Part shown: in pieces, positions 1 through 9,121 of the stretch
Numbering within the stretch: position 1 is the stretch's first letter
Layout: every line of letters starts with the position of its first letter
NCBI RefSeq assembly: GCF_005047595.1
Contig: NZ_SUPL01000004.1
Span: forward strand, 124,001-188,000
DNA: 64,000 bases
Direction: 5' to 3'
Origin: Pontimicrobium aquaticum
GTDB lineage: Bacteria; Bacteroidota; Bacteroidia; Flavobacteriales; Flavobacteriaceae
The notes under the pieces: generated by a model
Told to the model about the DNA's origin: nothing
The model's database searches: none
What the model saw: the letters and a program-made list of their open reading frames with translations, nothing else
Made by a program: the position numbers and the translations under genes

Positions 1-642
1 TGATGGTTGCCCTCCATAAAAAGGTACTGCTGCTTTTAAATCTGGCAATCGAACAGCCATCATGTTTGATATCCATCCACCAAAACAAAAGCCAACAACC
101 CCAACATTGCCATCACAATTCTTATGACTTCTTAAATACTCAAAGGCTGCGATAAAATCTTCCAGCATTTCATTTCTATCACGTTTTCGTTGTAATGTTC
201 GCCCTTCGTCATCATTTCCTGGATAACCTCCAAGTGGTGTTAACGCGTCTGGTGCAATAGAAATAAATCCTTCTAAAGCAGCTCTTCTACCTACATCTTC
301 AATGTAAGGGTTTAAACCTCTATTTTCGTGTACAACTACAATTCCAGGTAATTTCTTTTGAGCTTTAGCAGGTTTAGACAATAAGCCTTTTATACTACCT
401 CCTCCTTTTGGAGAGTCGTAATTTACATATTTTGAGTCTAGTCTTGGATCGTCTTGTTTTACTATAAGTGTATCAATATAATTGGGCATTACAAAGCTTA
501 AAAGAGACGATACTGTAATGCCGCCTATAGCATATAAAGAAAGCTTCTCTATAAATTGTCGTCTATCAAGTTTGTTATGGGCATAGTCATCATAAAGATC
601 AAACACTTCTTGCTTGATATCTTCTTTTTTAAGTGAACTCAT
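1..642 (-). CDS. Dienelactone hydrolase family protein, Tat-type signal (3' end beyond window)
   Basis: Only the first 214 codons lie in the window; the gene continues off the left edge. Reading back from the ATG at 640-642, residues 27-31 give DRRQF followed by a hydrophobic stretch to about residue 52, which resembles a twin-arginine export signal. The dienelactone hydrolase fold follows: HENRG near residues 105-109 (family Glu) and GFCFGG at 184-189 with the nucleophile Cys186. Members are alpha/beta hydrolases that open lactone or ester substrates; the substrate cannot be told here. It is divergent from rdgB, sharing an 82-bp intergenic region. Family call sure, substrate unknown. Confidence 0.9.
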   Translation of the reverse strand, partial: MSSLKKEDIKQEVFDLYDDYAHNKLDRRQFIEKLSLYAIGGITVSSLLSFVMPNYIDTLIVKQDDPRLDSKYVNYDSPKGGGSIKGLLSKPAKAQKKLPGIVVVHENRGLNPYIEDVGRRAALEGFISIAPDALTPLGGYPGNDDEGRTLQRKRDRNEMLEDFIAAFEYLRSHKNCDGNVGVVGFCFGGWISNMMAVRLPDLKAAVPFYGGQPS

Positions 643-724
643 GAAAGAAAAATTTTGTTTGCTTCAAGATACTAAAATTTTAGTTTCGTATAAATAATTA
701 GTTTTGTGCCTTAATCAGTAATAT

Positions 725-1306
725 ATGAAACTCGTTTTTGCAACAAACAACCTCAATAAGCTTAAAGAAGTACAAGCTTTGTTACCTTCTACCATCACAT
801 TACTTAGTTTAAAAGACATTGGTTGTTTAGAAGACATTCCAGAAACCCAGGCAACTATAGAAGGCAATGCCATACAAAAGGCAGAATATATTAAGAACCA
901 TTATGGTTATGATTGCTTTGCAGATGATACAGGATTAGAAGTAGAGGCACTTAATAACGAACCAGGTGTTTTTTCAGCTCGTTATGCTGGCGAACAACGT
1001 GATGCCAATGATAATATGGATAAATTGCTAAGCGAACTACAAACCAAAAACGACCGAACTGCCCAATTTAAAACCGTTATTGCTTTGCATTTAAATGACG
1101 AATTACAAACCTTTACAGGCATTTGCAAAGGTAAAATTACCAAAGAAAGACATGGAGAAAAGGGTTTTGGCTATGACCCTATTTTCCAACCGAAAGGCTA
1201 TACAAAAACCTTTGCTGAAATGGATTTAGAATTGAAAAACAACATAGGACATAGAGGGAAAGCTGTAAACAAATTAATTGCTTTTTTATTATTAGTTAAC
1301 AGCTAA
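725..1306 (+). CDS. rdgB: XTP/dITP pyrophosphatase (RdgB/HAM1 family)
   Basis: This is a 193-residue protein of the usual RdgB length. It hydrolyses non-canonical purine triphosphates such as dITP and XTP to monophosphates, keeping deaminated bases out of DNA. The N-terminus starts with the family signature FATNN followed by [15 protein letters not shown] near residue 67 supplies the metal-binding and catalytic acids, and GFGYDPIF and GHRGKA near the C-terminus are the remaining nucleotide-binding motifs. It acts in the cytosol as a dimer. No partner gene is evident; the next gene starts 99 bp downstream. Confidence 0.96.
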   Translation: MKLVFATNNLNKLKEVQALLPSTITLLSLKDIGCLEDIPETQATIEGNAIQKAEYIKNHYGYDCFADDTGLEVEALNNEPGVFSARYAGEQRDANDNMDKLLSELQTKNDRTAQFKTVIALHLNDELQTFTGICKGKITKERHGEKGFGYDPIFQPKGYTKTFAEMDLELKNNIGHRGKAVNKLIAFLLLVNS

Positions 1307-1405
1307 TTCCTTACTTATTTGTCAAAAGACTAGTAGAGTGAATTAATTTTAAAATATAAAAGATTAACTTACATCAAACTAAATACTTATGCATTTATAA
1401 GTTTT

Positions 1406-2602
1406 ATGAAACCTCAAACTAGATATACTAAAAGTGGTGATTTTAATATAGCGTATCAAGTTATAGGCAAAGGATCTGTAGATATTATTTATATTCCAGG
1501 TTGGGTTTCAAACATTGACATGATGTGGGCTGAACCTAGATTAGCAGCTTTCTTAACAAGGCTTTCCCTGTTTTCGAGACTCATTATTTTTGATAAAAGA
1601 GGCACAGGGCTTTCCGATCGTTCTGATGAATATTCTACCATGGAAGAACGAATGAATGATATTAACGCTGTTATGGATGCCACAAATTCTGAAAAAGTCT
1701 TTTTATTTAGCCACTCAGAAGGAGGTTCTGTAAGTTTACTATTCTCTTTAAATTACCCTGAAAGAACGTTAGGTGTAATGGGTTTCGGAATTTTTGCTAA
1801 ACGAAGATATTCTGAAGATTATCCTTGGGCTCCTACCGATGAAGAACGCGAGATTTCAAATAAACTAATTGAAGATAATTGGGCACATGGCGATTTAGAC
1901 GAACTTAAATCTCTTGTTCCTTCTCTAGCCCATGATAACAGATTTATGGATTGGTTGGCTAGCTATTTGCGTTCTGGCGCTAGTCCTAAAGCTGCATTAA
2001 TTTTACATAAGCAGTGTACTCACATTGATGTGACTGATATTTTGGAACAAATTAAAGTCCCTACATTATTACTTTTTAGAGAAGGTGATATTGAAATATT
2101 AGTAGAAGAAGGCAGATATATTGCTGAACGTATCCCTAATTCAAAATTGGTTGAATTTAAAGGAAGAGATCATCTTTTTTGGACAGGTGACACCTACCCT
2201 ATTTTAGCTGAAATGGAAGAGTTTGTTACAGGCATTCGCCCAAATAGATTAGAGTTTCAGAAATCAAATTCTAAAACTAAAAAAAATGAAATTGATATTG
2301 AAAAAGTAATGTCCGAAAAATTCTTATACAATTTAAAAGTTGAAGAATTTGCTAAATTATGCGGCAAAAGCTTATCTGCTTTTAAACGAGATTTTAAACG
2401 TATCTACAAAACATCACCATCTAGATGGATAAAATCTAAACGCCTTGAGTATGCAAAAAAACTACTTATTGAAACAAACTTAAATATCAATCAAATTTGT
2501 TACGATTGCGGTTTTATTAACTCTTCTCATTTTATAAAATCTTTTAAAGAAAAATATAATCTACCTCCTCATCAATACAGATTTGATAAAACTAAAACTT
2601 AA
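1406..2602 (+). CDS. Alpha/beta-hydrolase fused to a C-terminal AraC-type DNA-binding domain
   Basis: This is a 398-residue, two-part protein. Residues about 10-270 form an alpha/beta-hydrolase of the type otherwise seen in front of adenylate-cyclase or LuxR domains. It has an IFDKRGTGLSDR strand-loop, a nucleophile elbow SHSEGG (Ser104), an acid near residue 230 and a His in GRDHLFW. Residues about 300-395 form an AraC helix-turn-helix pair, with KSLSAFKRDFK and a second helix ending in SSHFIKSFKEKY. The likely role is a regulator whose sensor half is a hydrolase fold that binds or cleaves a small ligand. The hydrolase catalytic residues appear intact. No signal peptide. Targets and ligand are unknown. 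Confidence 0.85.
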   Translation: MKPQTRYTKSGDFNIAYQVIGKGSVDIIYIPGWVSNIDMMWAEPRLAAFLTRLSLFSRLIIFDKRGTGLSDRSDEYSTMEERMNDINAVMDATNSEKVFLFSHSEGGSVSLLFSLNYPERTLGVMGFGIFAKRRYSEDYPWAPTDEEREISNKLIEDNWAHGDLDELKSLVPSLAHDNRFMDWLASYLRSGASPKAALILHKQCTHIDVTDILEQIKVPTLLLFREGDIEILVEEGRYIAERIPNSKLVEFKGRDHLFWTGDTYPILAEMEEFVTGIRPNRLEFQKSNSKTKKNEIDIEKVMSEKFLYNLKVEEFAKLCGKSLSAFKRDFKRIYKTSPSRWIKSKRLEYAKKLLIETNLNINQICYDCGFINSSHFIKSFKEKYNLPPHQYRFDKTKT

Positions 2603-2712
2603 CCTTTAATTTATAAATTGGACGTTTTAGAATATTTTTTGAGCTTTTTTGAAAGTCTTATATCTTCATTTTAAGTGAATTTTACATCACTCAATTAAAC
2701 AAATATTACATT

Positions 2713-3198
2713 ATGAAAACAAGACTGACATTTACATTAATTTTAGCTTTAGGATTATCTCTTTGGAGTTGTCAAGCACAAGTTGATCTTATTAACGACG
2801 AATTCCCTGAAGCAAAACAAGAAGTAATGGAAACCTTTGGAGCTATTGCACAAAGTATTAAAGATGGCGATATGGATAAGTTAATTTCATTTCATGCTTA
2901 TGGACCAAAATTTACCGAATTTAAAAACGGGGAACCAAGAAATGGATATAAAGCCAACGAAACTCACGAACGCAATGTATTTGGTTCTGTAACAGAAGTT
3001 GTAAAATTCGATGCTAAAGATTTACAAATAGCTGTATATGGCGATGTCGCAAATTTAACTTTTCACTCCGATTTTCATTTAAAATTTGGAGAAGACTTAG
3101 TTATTGTAAATGACCAAATTACTTTACTTTTTGTTAAAACCAAAGATGGTTGGAAAATGGTTCACGAGCATCATTCTCCTTTAAAGAAATCAGAATAA
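2713..3198 (+). CDS. NTF2-like (SnoaL/DUF4440-type) lipoprotein
   Basis: This is a 161-residue protein with a lipoprotein signal: a basic N-terminus, a hydrophobic core and the lipobox LWSC at residues 17-20. The mature part has the cone-shaped NTF2 fold pattern: an N-terminal helix pair with FGAIAQSIKDGDMDKL, then alternating strands ending in TLLFVKTKDGWKMVHEHHS. The closing WKMVHEHHS is typical of SnoaL/DUF4440 proteins, many of which are ligand-binding or isomerase-like with no known substrate. It is transcribed alone and followed by a terminator hairpin. Confidence 0.8.
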   Translation: MKTRLTFTLILALGLSLWSCQAQVDLINDEFPEAKQEVMETFGAIAQSIKDGDMDKLISFHAYGPKFTEFKNGEPRNGYKANETHERNVFGSVTEVVKFDAKDLQIAVYGDVANLTFHSDFHLKFGEDLVIVNDQITLLFVKTKDGWKMVHEHHSPLKKSE

Positions 3199-3221
3199 TT
3201 TAAGCTAATTGACATTTTAAT

Positions 3222-3258
3222 AAAGGCTAGGAATATCAATTTAAGTTTCTAGTCTTTT
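3222..3258 (+). terminator. Rho-independent terminator after the NTF2-like lipoprotein gene
   Basis: The arm AAAGGCTAGGAA pairs with TTTCTAGTCTTT (one G-T pair) across a 12-14 nt loop and is followed by a T-rich tail. It lies 24 bp after the stop codon on the + strand. Confidence 0.6.
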
Positions 3259-3374
3259 CTCTATAACTTAATAAATTCAACTAATGAAAAACATGTTTCC
3301 TCATCTTATAGTTGTTTTGTGCTTAACAAAAAGATGCACTAATTCGAGAATACAATTATTATAATAATACCACT

Positions 3375-3851
3375 ATGAAAAAATTGATCTATTTAATTTT
3401 AATCATATTTTTTGCTTGTAACAACAAAAAGAATAATACTGCTTTAGCCACAACAAATTCAGATAAAGATGCAGTAAGAAAAGCAATTATAAATAATTAT
3501 GATTTTATCAATAACAACAATCTTTCAGATAGTCTCACATTTAATCGTTTCAAGACTTTTTATTCTGATTCTTTTGTTTTAGGACCAAGTGAAGGAAACC
3601 CTTTGTCTAACAAAGAAACAATTTTAGAAGAATGGCGAGAATTATTTAAGGAAAATAAAGCAACTTTCGACCTTAAAATTAATAGAGTTGAAGTTTCTGG
3701 CAATCTGGCCTACGTTCTCTATCATTACAATGAAAAATTAACCAATATTGAAACTGGAGATCTTTATTTTGAAGTAATACAATCTGCAATTGCTATTTTA
3801 AAAAAAGATTCTTTCGGTAATTGGAAGTTTGAAGTTTTAAGATGGAATTAA
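3375..3851 (+). CDS. NTF2-like lipoprotein (YybH/DUF4440-type)
   Basis: This is a 158-residue protein. The signal sequence ends in the lipobox FFAC (Cys near residue 15), followed by an Asn/Lys-rich linker. The mature domain has an NTF2-like layout: a helix with AVRKAIINNYDFINNN, a central LEEWRELF helix, then strands ending in GNWKFEVLRW. It differs in sequence from the lipoprotein just upstream, so the two are distant relatives rather than a recent duplication. Its stop codon sits one base before the next start, so it is almost certainly co-translated with the hydrolase at 3853. Function unknown. Confidence 0.75.
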   Translation: MKKLIYLILIIFFACNNKKNNTALATTNSDKDAVRKAIINNYDFINNNNLSDSLTFNRFKTFYSDSFVLGPSEGNPLSNKETILEEWRELFKENKATFDLKINRVEVSGNLAYVLYHYNEKLTNIETGDLYFEVIQSAIAILKKDSFGNWKFEVLRWN

Positions 3852-3852
3852 G

Positions 3853-4761
3853 ATGTATAAAAATATAGAATTCATATCACAAGGTGCCACGCTTAAAGGC
3901 CGATTGTACTTACCAAAATACGTTTCAAATAATAGATTCCCTGTTATAGTGATGGCTCATGGATTTACAACAACCATTAATGGAATGACTGCCGATAAAT
4001 ATGCCGAAAGATTTAGAGATGCTGGATATTCAGTAGCATTATACGACCATAGAAACCTTGGCATTAGCGATGGTGAGCCTCGACAGGAAATAAATTTTTG
4101 GGTACAAGCCAGAGGTTACATTGATGCCATTGATTTCGTTTCATCTCAACCCGAAATCGACACTAATAAAATTGCTGTTTGGGGAGCAAGTATGAGTGCA
4201 CGAGAAGCATTTTTGGTAGGCACTATTGATGAAAGAGTTGATGCTATTATTACAATGGTTCCTGCTTTTGGCGAGGAATATCCAACTGATGATAAAAAAG
4301 GTAATGCATATGCCTTCGCTAAAGAAACAGTATTAAATGATAATATAATGAGCCTACCACATACCGTATCCAAGCAAATCCCTATTGTATCTTATGACCA
4401 AATAAGCACACCATCAAAACCAAAAGAGTTAACTGCATATAAATGGTTTATAGAATATGGTGGTCGTTTTGGAACAAATTGGAGAAATGTAGTCATCATA
4501 TCAAATTTAAAAACACCTGAGCATTTTCATGTAGGGCAATGCGCTTCTTATTTAAAAGCACCAATACTCATGGTTGTTGCAAAAAATGACGAAATGGAAG
4601 GTGCTAATACTAAAGTAACTAGTAGAGTGTTTAAAATGATAAAACAACCTAAAGAATGGGTTGATATAAGTGGAGGGCATTTTGGATTATTATATTATCC
4701 TAGTAACTTATTCGAAAAATCAAGTAAAGCACAAATAAACTTTTTGGAGCGATATTTCTAA
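3853..4761 (+). CDS. Alpha/beta hydrolase (DLH/S15-like)
   Basis: This is a 302-residue cytosolic hydrolase with no signal peptide. It has an oxyanion-side MAHGFTTT motif, a LYDHRNLGISDG strand and the nucleophile elbow GASMSA (Ser near residue 114). An acid lies in VVAKNDEMEG and the catalytic His in SGGHFGLLY. This layout fits the dienelactone-hydrolase or X-Pro-dipeptidyl-peptidase-like alpha/beta hydrolases. It follows the NTF2-like gene by one base and precedes a monooxygenase-like gene by 17 bp, so the three probably form one operon. The substrate is not deducible. Confidence 0.82.
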   Translation: MYKNIEFISQGATLKGRLYLPKYVSNNRFPVIVMAHGFTTTINGMTADKYAERFRDAGYSVALYDHRNLGISDGEPRQEINFWVQARGYIDAIDFVSSQPEIDTNKIAVWGASMSAREAFLVGTIDERVDAIITMVPAFGEEYPTDDKKGNAYAFAKETVLNDNIMSLPHTVSKQIPIVSYDQISTPSKPKELTAYKWFIEYGGRFGTNWRNVVIISNLKTPEHFHVGQCASYLKAPILMVVAKNDEMEGANTKVTSRVFKMIKQPKEWVDISGGHFGLLYYPSNLFEKSSKAQINFLERYF

Positions 4762-4778
4762 TTGCAATAAAATACAAA

Positions 4779-5111
4779 ATGAATAACACATCAAAAATTA
4801 TAAGAACCTGGAAAGGTTGGACAACTAAAAAAAATGCACCTATCTATGAAAACATGTTGGTAAATGAAGTGTTTCCAGAGGTTAAAAGAAAAGGGGTCGA
4901 TGGTCTAGAAAAAGTTAGTATTTCAACAAAACATCAAAAAAATGAAGTAGAATTCTTTCTAGTTCTTCAATTCGAATGCCTAGATTCGGTAAAAAAATTT
5001 GCTGGTGAAAGTTATGAAACAGCCTATATACCTGAAAACGCAAAACGTGTATTATTGAGATATGAAACAACGGCACAGCATTATACATTAAGAGAAGAAC
5101 TAATACTTTAG
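4779..5111 (+). CDS. Antibiotic biosynthesis monooxygenase (ABM) superfamily protein
   Basis: This is a 110-residue single-domain protein. The pattern is that of dimeric ABM-fold proteins: IIRTWKGWTTKKNAPIYENML, then a helix, strands with VEFFLVLQFECLDSVKKFAGE, and the C-terminal pair YIPENAKRVLLRYE. Such proteins include cofactor-free monooxygenases and haem-degrading enzymes, but no haem ligand can be assigned here. It is the last gene of the probable operon starting at 3375. Confidence 0.65.
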   Translation: MNNTSKIIRTWKGWTTKKNAPIYENMLVNEVFPEVKRKGVDGLEKVSISTKHQKNEVEFFLVLQFECLDSVKKFAGESYETAYIPENAKRVLLRYETTAQHYTLREELIL

Positions 5112-5159
5112 GCTTCAATAAGTTTACTTAATAAATGATAAGAATGTTAAATAAATAAC

Positions 5160-5167
5160 TATCTTTG
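5160..5167 (+). promoter_or_regulatory. -7 promoter element for the DEAD-box helicase gene
   Basis: TATCTTTG matches the Bacteroidota -7 consensus TAnnTTTG exactly. It places the transcript start near 5172 and leaves a leader of about 130 nt before the ATG at 5306. No convincing -33 TTG is seen at the right distance. Confidence 0.65.
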
Positions 5168-5305
5168 CACGCTGAAACTCAGAACAAATAGAGTTTCTAA
5201 TTCCTCAGCGTGAGGAGTGTGTTACCAGAAGTTTAGGTTTTAAGTATGTCGATTCGCTTCTTATGTAACACTTACATAACATAATCGGAATACTTAATAC
5301 AACAA
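5168..5305 (+). promoter_or_regulatory. Structured 5' leader of the DEAD-box helicase mRNA
   Basis: Three nested dyads fill the leader. CACGCT (5168-5173) pairs with AGCGTG (5207-5212), and inside it GAAACTC (5174-5180) pairs with GAGTTTC (5191-5197). A competing small hairpin uses CCTCA (5203-5207) and TGAGG (5211-5215). A second domain pairs TTAAGTAT+CGATT (5240-5254) with AATCG+ATACTTAA (5283-5297) around an inner perfect hairpin TTATGTAA (5261-5268)/TTACATAA (5272-5279). The last stem ends 8 nt before the start codon, so it can mask the ribosome entry region. This would suit temperature or autoregulatory control of a cold-shock-type helicase. Confidence 0.6.
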
Positions 5306-7117
5306 ATGAACACATTTCAACAACTTGGACTTGAGGAAAACATCCTACAAGCCATTAATGACCTTGGGTTTGAAACACCAAGTGAAGTACAAGACAAAGC
5401 CATTCCAATTTTATTAGAAAAAGAAAGCGACCTTGTTGCTTTAGCACAAACTGGTACAGGAAAAACAGCTGCATTTGGTTTTCCAATGCTTCAAAAAATT
5501 GATGTAAACAGTCGTACCACCCAAGGCCTAATCCTATCGCCTACACGTGAGCTTTGTTTACAAATTACAAACGAATTAAAACTCTACGGTAAATACTATA
5601 ACGGTTTAAATGTCACGGCTATTTACGGTGGTGCTAGTATTACAGACCAAGCTAAACAGGTAAAACGTGGCGCACAAATTATAGTGGCTACTCCTGGACG
5701 AATGAAAGACATGATTAGCAGAGGGTTAGTTGATATTTCAAAAATTGAATATGCTGTTTTAGATGAAGCCGATGAAATGCTAAACATGGGATTTTATGAA
5801 GACATCACTTCTATTTTATCGCATACACCACAAGACAAAAGTACATGGTTATTTTCGGCAACAATGCCAAAAGAAGTAGCGACTATTGCAAAAAAATTCA
5901 TGCATAATCCTATAGAAATTACTGTAGGAAACAGAAATGAAAGCACCAATCAAGTATCACATGAGTATTATTTAGTAAACGCAAGAGATAGATATGCTGC
6001 CTTAAAACGCTTAGCTGATGCTAATCCAGATATTTTTTCAGTAATTTTTTGTCGTACAAAACGTGACACTCAAAAAGTAGCCGAAAAACTGATTGACGAT
6101 GGTTATAGTGCTGGAGCTTTACATGGGGATTTAAGTCAAAATCAACGTGATTTGGTAATGAAATCCTTTAGAAACAAACAAATACAAATGTTAGTCGCTA
6201 CAGATGTTGCTGCTCGTGGTATTGATGTTGATGACATTACACACGTAATTAATTATCAACTTCCTGATGAAACCGAAACTTACACACATCGCTCTGGCAG
6301 AACAGGTCGTGCTGGTAAAACAGGAGTGTCTATGGTAATTGTGTCTAAAAGTGAATTACGCAAAATAAAAAGTATAGAGCGTATTATTAAAAAGCAGTTT
6401 GATAAAAAAGAAATTCCTAGTGGTATGGAAATTTGTCAAGTGCAATTAATGTCGCTTGCCAATAAAGTACACGACACCGAAATAAACCATGATATTGATC
6501 CTTATTTAGACGACATCAATACGCTTTTTGAAGACGCAACCAAAGACGAGCTTATTAAAAAATTCTTTTCTGTAGAATTTACACGTTTCCATAATTATTA
6601 CCAAAAGGCACAAGATTTAAATGCCGAAGCACAAAATAGCAGTGCTAGAGATACAAGTGACGAAAAATCGACGCGCTATTTTATCAACGTAGGTAAAAAA
6701 GATGGTTACGATTGGATGAGTCTAAAAGACTTTTTAAAAGAATTATTAGAACTTGGAAAGGATGACGTATTTAAGGTTGACGTAAAAGATAGCTTTTCGT
6801 TTTTTAATACCGAAACCAAAGAACAGGAAAAAGTATTATCCTTTTTTACCGATTTTAAGCATAATGGTCGCTTTGTAAATGTAGAAGTTAGCGAAGACAA
6901 AGGAAGAAGTCGAAATAGAGGTCGTGGTAGTAAACGTCGTAGTGATAGACGTAGTGGTGGTAATCGTAACGATAGACGTTCAGATTCTAGAGGAATTGGT
7001 AACAGAAGCGATAGACGAAAAAAAGATAGTAGTTCGAGCTCTAAAAGGCGTTCGGATTCTGGTAATAAATCAGGTGATTTTGCTGCTTCAAGACCAAGAC
7101 GGAGCCGAAGAAAATAA
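5306..7117 (+). CDS. DEAD-box ATP-dependent RNA helicase (CsdA/DeaD-like)
   Basis: This is a 603-residue RNA helicase. The Q motif is near residues 3-28, Walker A AQTGTGKT near 46-53, motif II LDEADEML near 150, motif III SAT near 184, and motif VI HRSGRTGRAG near 325. A DbpA-like RNA-binding domain follows at about 470-545, and the tail from about 545 is rich in Arg, Ser and Gly, as in helicases that chaperone ribosome assembly or degradosome RNA at low temperature. The long folded leader upstream suggests post-transcriptional control. The exact subfamily (CsdA, RhlE, DbpA) is less certain than the family. Confidence 0.93.
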   Translation: MNTFQQLGLEENILQAINDLGFETPSEVQDKAIPILLEKESDLVALAQTGTGKTAAFGFPMLQKIDVNSRTTQGLILSPTRELCLQITNELKLYGKYYNGLNVTAIYGGASITDQAKQVKRGAQIIVATPGRMKDMISRGLVDISKIEYAVLDEADEMLNMGFYEDITSILSHTPQDKSTWLFSATMPKEVATIAKKFMHNPIEITVGNRNESTNQVSHEYYLVNARDRYAALKRLADANPDIFSVIFCRTKRDTQKVAEKLIDDGYSAGALHGDLSQNQRDLVMKSFRNKQIQMLVATDVAARGIDVDDITHVINYQLPDETETYTHRSGRTGRAGKTGVSMVIVSKSELRKIKSIERIIKKQFDKKEIPSGMEICQVQLMSLANKVHDTEINHDIDPYLDDINTLFEDATKDELIKKFFSVEFTRFHNYYQKAQDLNAEAQNSSARDTSDEKSTRYFINVGKKDGYDWMSLKDFLKELLELGKDDVFKVDVKDSFSFFNTETKEQEKVLSFFTDFKHNGRFVNVEVSEDKGRSRNRGRGSKRRSDRRSGGNRNDRRSDSRGIGNRSDRRKKDSSSSSKRRSDSGNKSGDFAASRPRRSRRK

Positions 7118-7381
7118 ACTCTCTAGTTGCAAGCATACAAGGTGTTTTTAGGAACTAGTTTTTGATTTTGAGGTAAGCTTCAGAGCATTAAATCTCGATT
7201 GTCGAGTAATCTTTCTTGTTAATTTTAAGTCAAAATCATAAGCAAATCTAATAATCTACGTTTTGTTTAGTACTTTTATACTTTAAAGTAATTGTATGAA
7301 ATGAGCTTGACAAATCATAAATTAATAAAAGGATTTAATTGCGAATTACATCTGGCCTTAAAAAAGAATAAAAAATAGCAA

Positions 7382-8158
7382 ATGAAAAAGCTTTTTCTAA
7401 TTTGTAGTCTAATAGTAACTTCGGCATTTGTATATGCTCAAGACACCTCTGTAAAAGGTAAAGTAATACGTGCTGAAAATGGAGAACCACTCGAAAGTGT
7501 TAACATTGTTAACCTTAATCAAGTTTTAGGTACTTCTACCGATAGCAATGGTGATTTTGAAATTAAAGCTAATGTTAATGACACCTTACACCTATCATAT
7601 TTAGGTTATAAATCGATAAAAGTACGTGTTACTAACGACTGGATTGTATTTGGTGCTTCTACGTCTATTGAAATGACTGAGCTTGCTTTAGCTCTGGAAA
7701 AAGTAGTTATAAATCAACTGAGATTAACTGGCTATTTAGAAGTCGATATACAACAAGTACCTCTACGTCAAGATACACGATACAGTATTTCTGGTTTACC
7801 AACTACTGGATATGAAGGACAAACTAATTCACCTAGTATGGTAAGTAAAGTACTAGGTGCAATTTTTAATCCTGCAGATTTCTTACATAAAATGTTTGGA
7901 AAGAAACCTCGGGAAATGCGTAAGTTACGCCAAATGAAAGCTGATGATGAAATACGCAATATTTTAGCATCACGTTTTGATCGCGAAATGCTTACTGCAC
8001 TCTTAAATGTCGATAAAGTGGATCTCGATTTATTAATTAGGGAATGTAACTACTCAAAAGACTTTATACGAACCGCTAACGATCTTCAAATATTAGATGC
8101 TATTAGCGAATGTTACGAAGAGTATAAAGTACTAAGTAAAAGTCGATCTAGGCTCTAG
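7382..8158 (+). CDS. Secreted CarboxypepD_reg-like domain protein
   Basis: This is a 258-residue protein. A signal peptide of about 19 residues ends in VYAQ. The following 75 residues form the carboxypeptidase-regulatory beta-sandwich found at the N-terminus of SusC/TonB receptors: VKGKVIRAENGEPLESVNI, then DSNGDFEI and LSYLGYK. The rest is not a beta barrel. It is a charged helical tail with KMFGKKPREMRKLRQMKADDEIR, so this is a stand-alone periplasmic or outer-membrane-associated member. It converges with the VOC gene on the other strand, overlapping by 4 bp. About 260 bp upstream holds no gene, only AT-rich DNA. Confidence 0.75.
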   Translation: MKKLFLICSLIVTSAFVYAQDTSVKGKVIRAENGEPLESVNIVNLNQVLGTSTDSNGDFEIKANVNDTLHLSYLGYKSIKVRVTNDWIVFGASTSIEMTELALALEKVVINQLRLTGYLEVDIQQVPLRQDTRYSISGLPTTGYEGQTNSPSMVSKVLGAIFNPADFLHKMFGKKPREMRKLRQMKADDEIRNILASRFDREMLTALLNVDKVDLDLLIRECNYSKDFIRTANDLQILDAISECYEEYKVLSKSRSRL

Positions 8159-8532
8159 TTTTGAGAGTGTAACGCTACTCTATTTCCTTCTGTATCAATA
8201 AAAACTCCCATGTAACCATACTCCTCAGATATTTGCGTTTTAGACTGATAAATTGTTCCGCCTGCTGCTTCAATTCTATCTAATTCGTTTTGTACATCAT
8301 CACTCATAAAATATACCATTGTGCCTTCTTGACTTGGAATGTACGATTCTTGCTTAATAAGTGAACCAGAAGCTCCATGAGCATTCATATCGCTAGTTGG
8401 AAACCATCCCATTAAAATACCTCCAAAGTCCATTACCTTAATCTCTATTTGAAAAACCGCTTCGTAAAATGCTTTTGCACGATCCATATCATTTACAGGT
8501 ATTTCAAACCAGCCTATCATATTTTTTGTCAT
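8155..8532 (-). CDS. VOC (glyoxalase/bleomycin-resistance fold) family protein
   Basis: This is a 125-residue single-domain protein. The start WFEIPVNDMDRAKAFYEAVF is a standard VOC opening, and the second module ends with the expected DTEGNRVALHSQ. These beta-alpha-beta-beta-beta proteins bind metal or small molecules; substrates range from methylglyoxal adducts to antibiotics and cannot be named here. It lies 7 bp downstream of the SRPBCC gene on the same strand, so co-transcription is likely. Confidence 0.88.
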   Translation of the reverse strand: MTKNMIGWFEIPVNDMDRAKAFYEAVFQIEIKVMDFGGILMGWFPTSDMNAHGASGSLIKQESYIPSQEGTMVYFMSDDVQNELDRIEAAGGTIYQSKTQISEEYGYMGVFIDTEGNRVALHSQN

Positions 8533-8539
8533 AATTCTG

Positions 8540-9070
8540 TTATTTGTGTTCTAGTATTTTTTTTAAACTCTCTAGCCCTTCTTCAAAATCTTTACCTACT
8601 GCTTTTTCAAAATTGAAAAATAGCATGAATATATTAAACGGAAACGGATTTCTTCCTGAAAACCCCCAAGTGACCATGGTTTGATTATCATCTACTTTAT
8701 CAACAAATAAATGTCCTATAGACTGTGATTTCCAAGGTTTAAAAAAGCGTAATTCCGTATCAATTGATTCGTTTTCAATAATAGATATAATTTCTTGTTC
8801 GCCTTCACCAACATCTTTATTACCTTTCCATTTTGAAACAAATCCTATTTCGCCATCTGTTCCTTCAAAACTCTGTGTAATGGTTGGATCTTTCTTTTTC
8901 CAAGGTGACCAATTATCTTGATTTTTAATCGACTTTAAGTACTGAAATGTATCAGGAAGTGTTCTTTCAATAATTATACTTCTTCTCACCTCATAATTGT
9001 TGGGTGCTATTAACCCAAGTACTACAATGAGTATGACTATTGCAGCAAGTATGTATAAAAACGTTGTCAT
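8540..9070 (-). CDS. SRPBCC (START-like) family protein with N-terminal membrane helix
   Basis: This is a 176-residue protein. Residues about 3-23 form a hydrophobic helix (FLYILAAIVILIVVLGLI). The START/polyketide-cyclase-like fold follows: RSIIIERTLPDTFQYLKS, a WSPWKKKDP loop, and a C-terminal helix with VGKDFEEGLESLKKIL. Such proteins bind hydrophobic ligands. Members with one membrane helix are common in Bacteroidota and have no assigned role. It sits upstream of the VOC gene in a two-gene unit. Confidence 0.82.
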   Translation of the reverse strand: MTTFLYILAAIVILIVVLGLIAPNNYEVRRSIIIERTLPDTFQYLKSIKNQDNWSPWKKKDPTITQSFEGTDGEIGFVSKWKGNKDVGEGEQEIISIIENESIDTELRFFKPWKSQSIGHLFVDKVDDNQTMVTWGFSGRNPFPFNIFMLFFNFEKAVGKDFEEGLESLKKILEHK

Positions 9071-9121
9071 GGTTGGTTAGTTGAATTAATGTAAATATTT
9101 GACTGACTTAAATTTACAATA

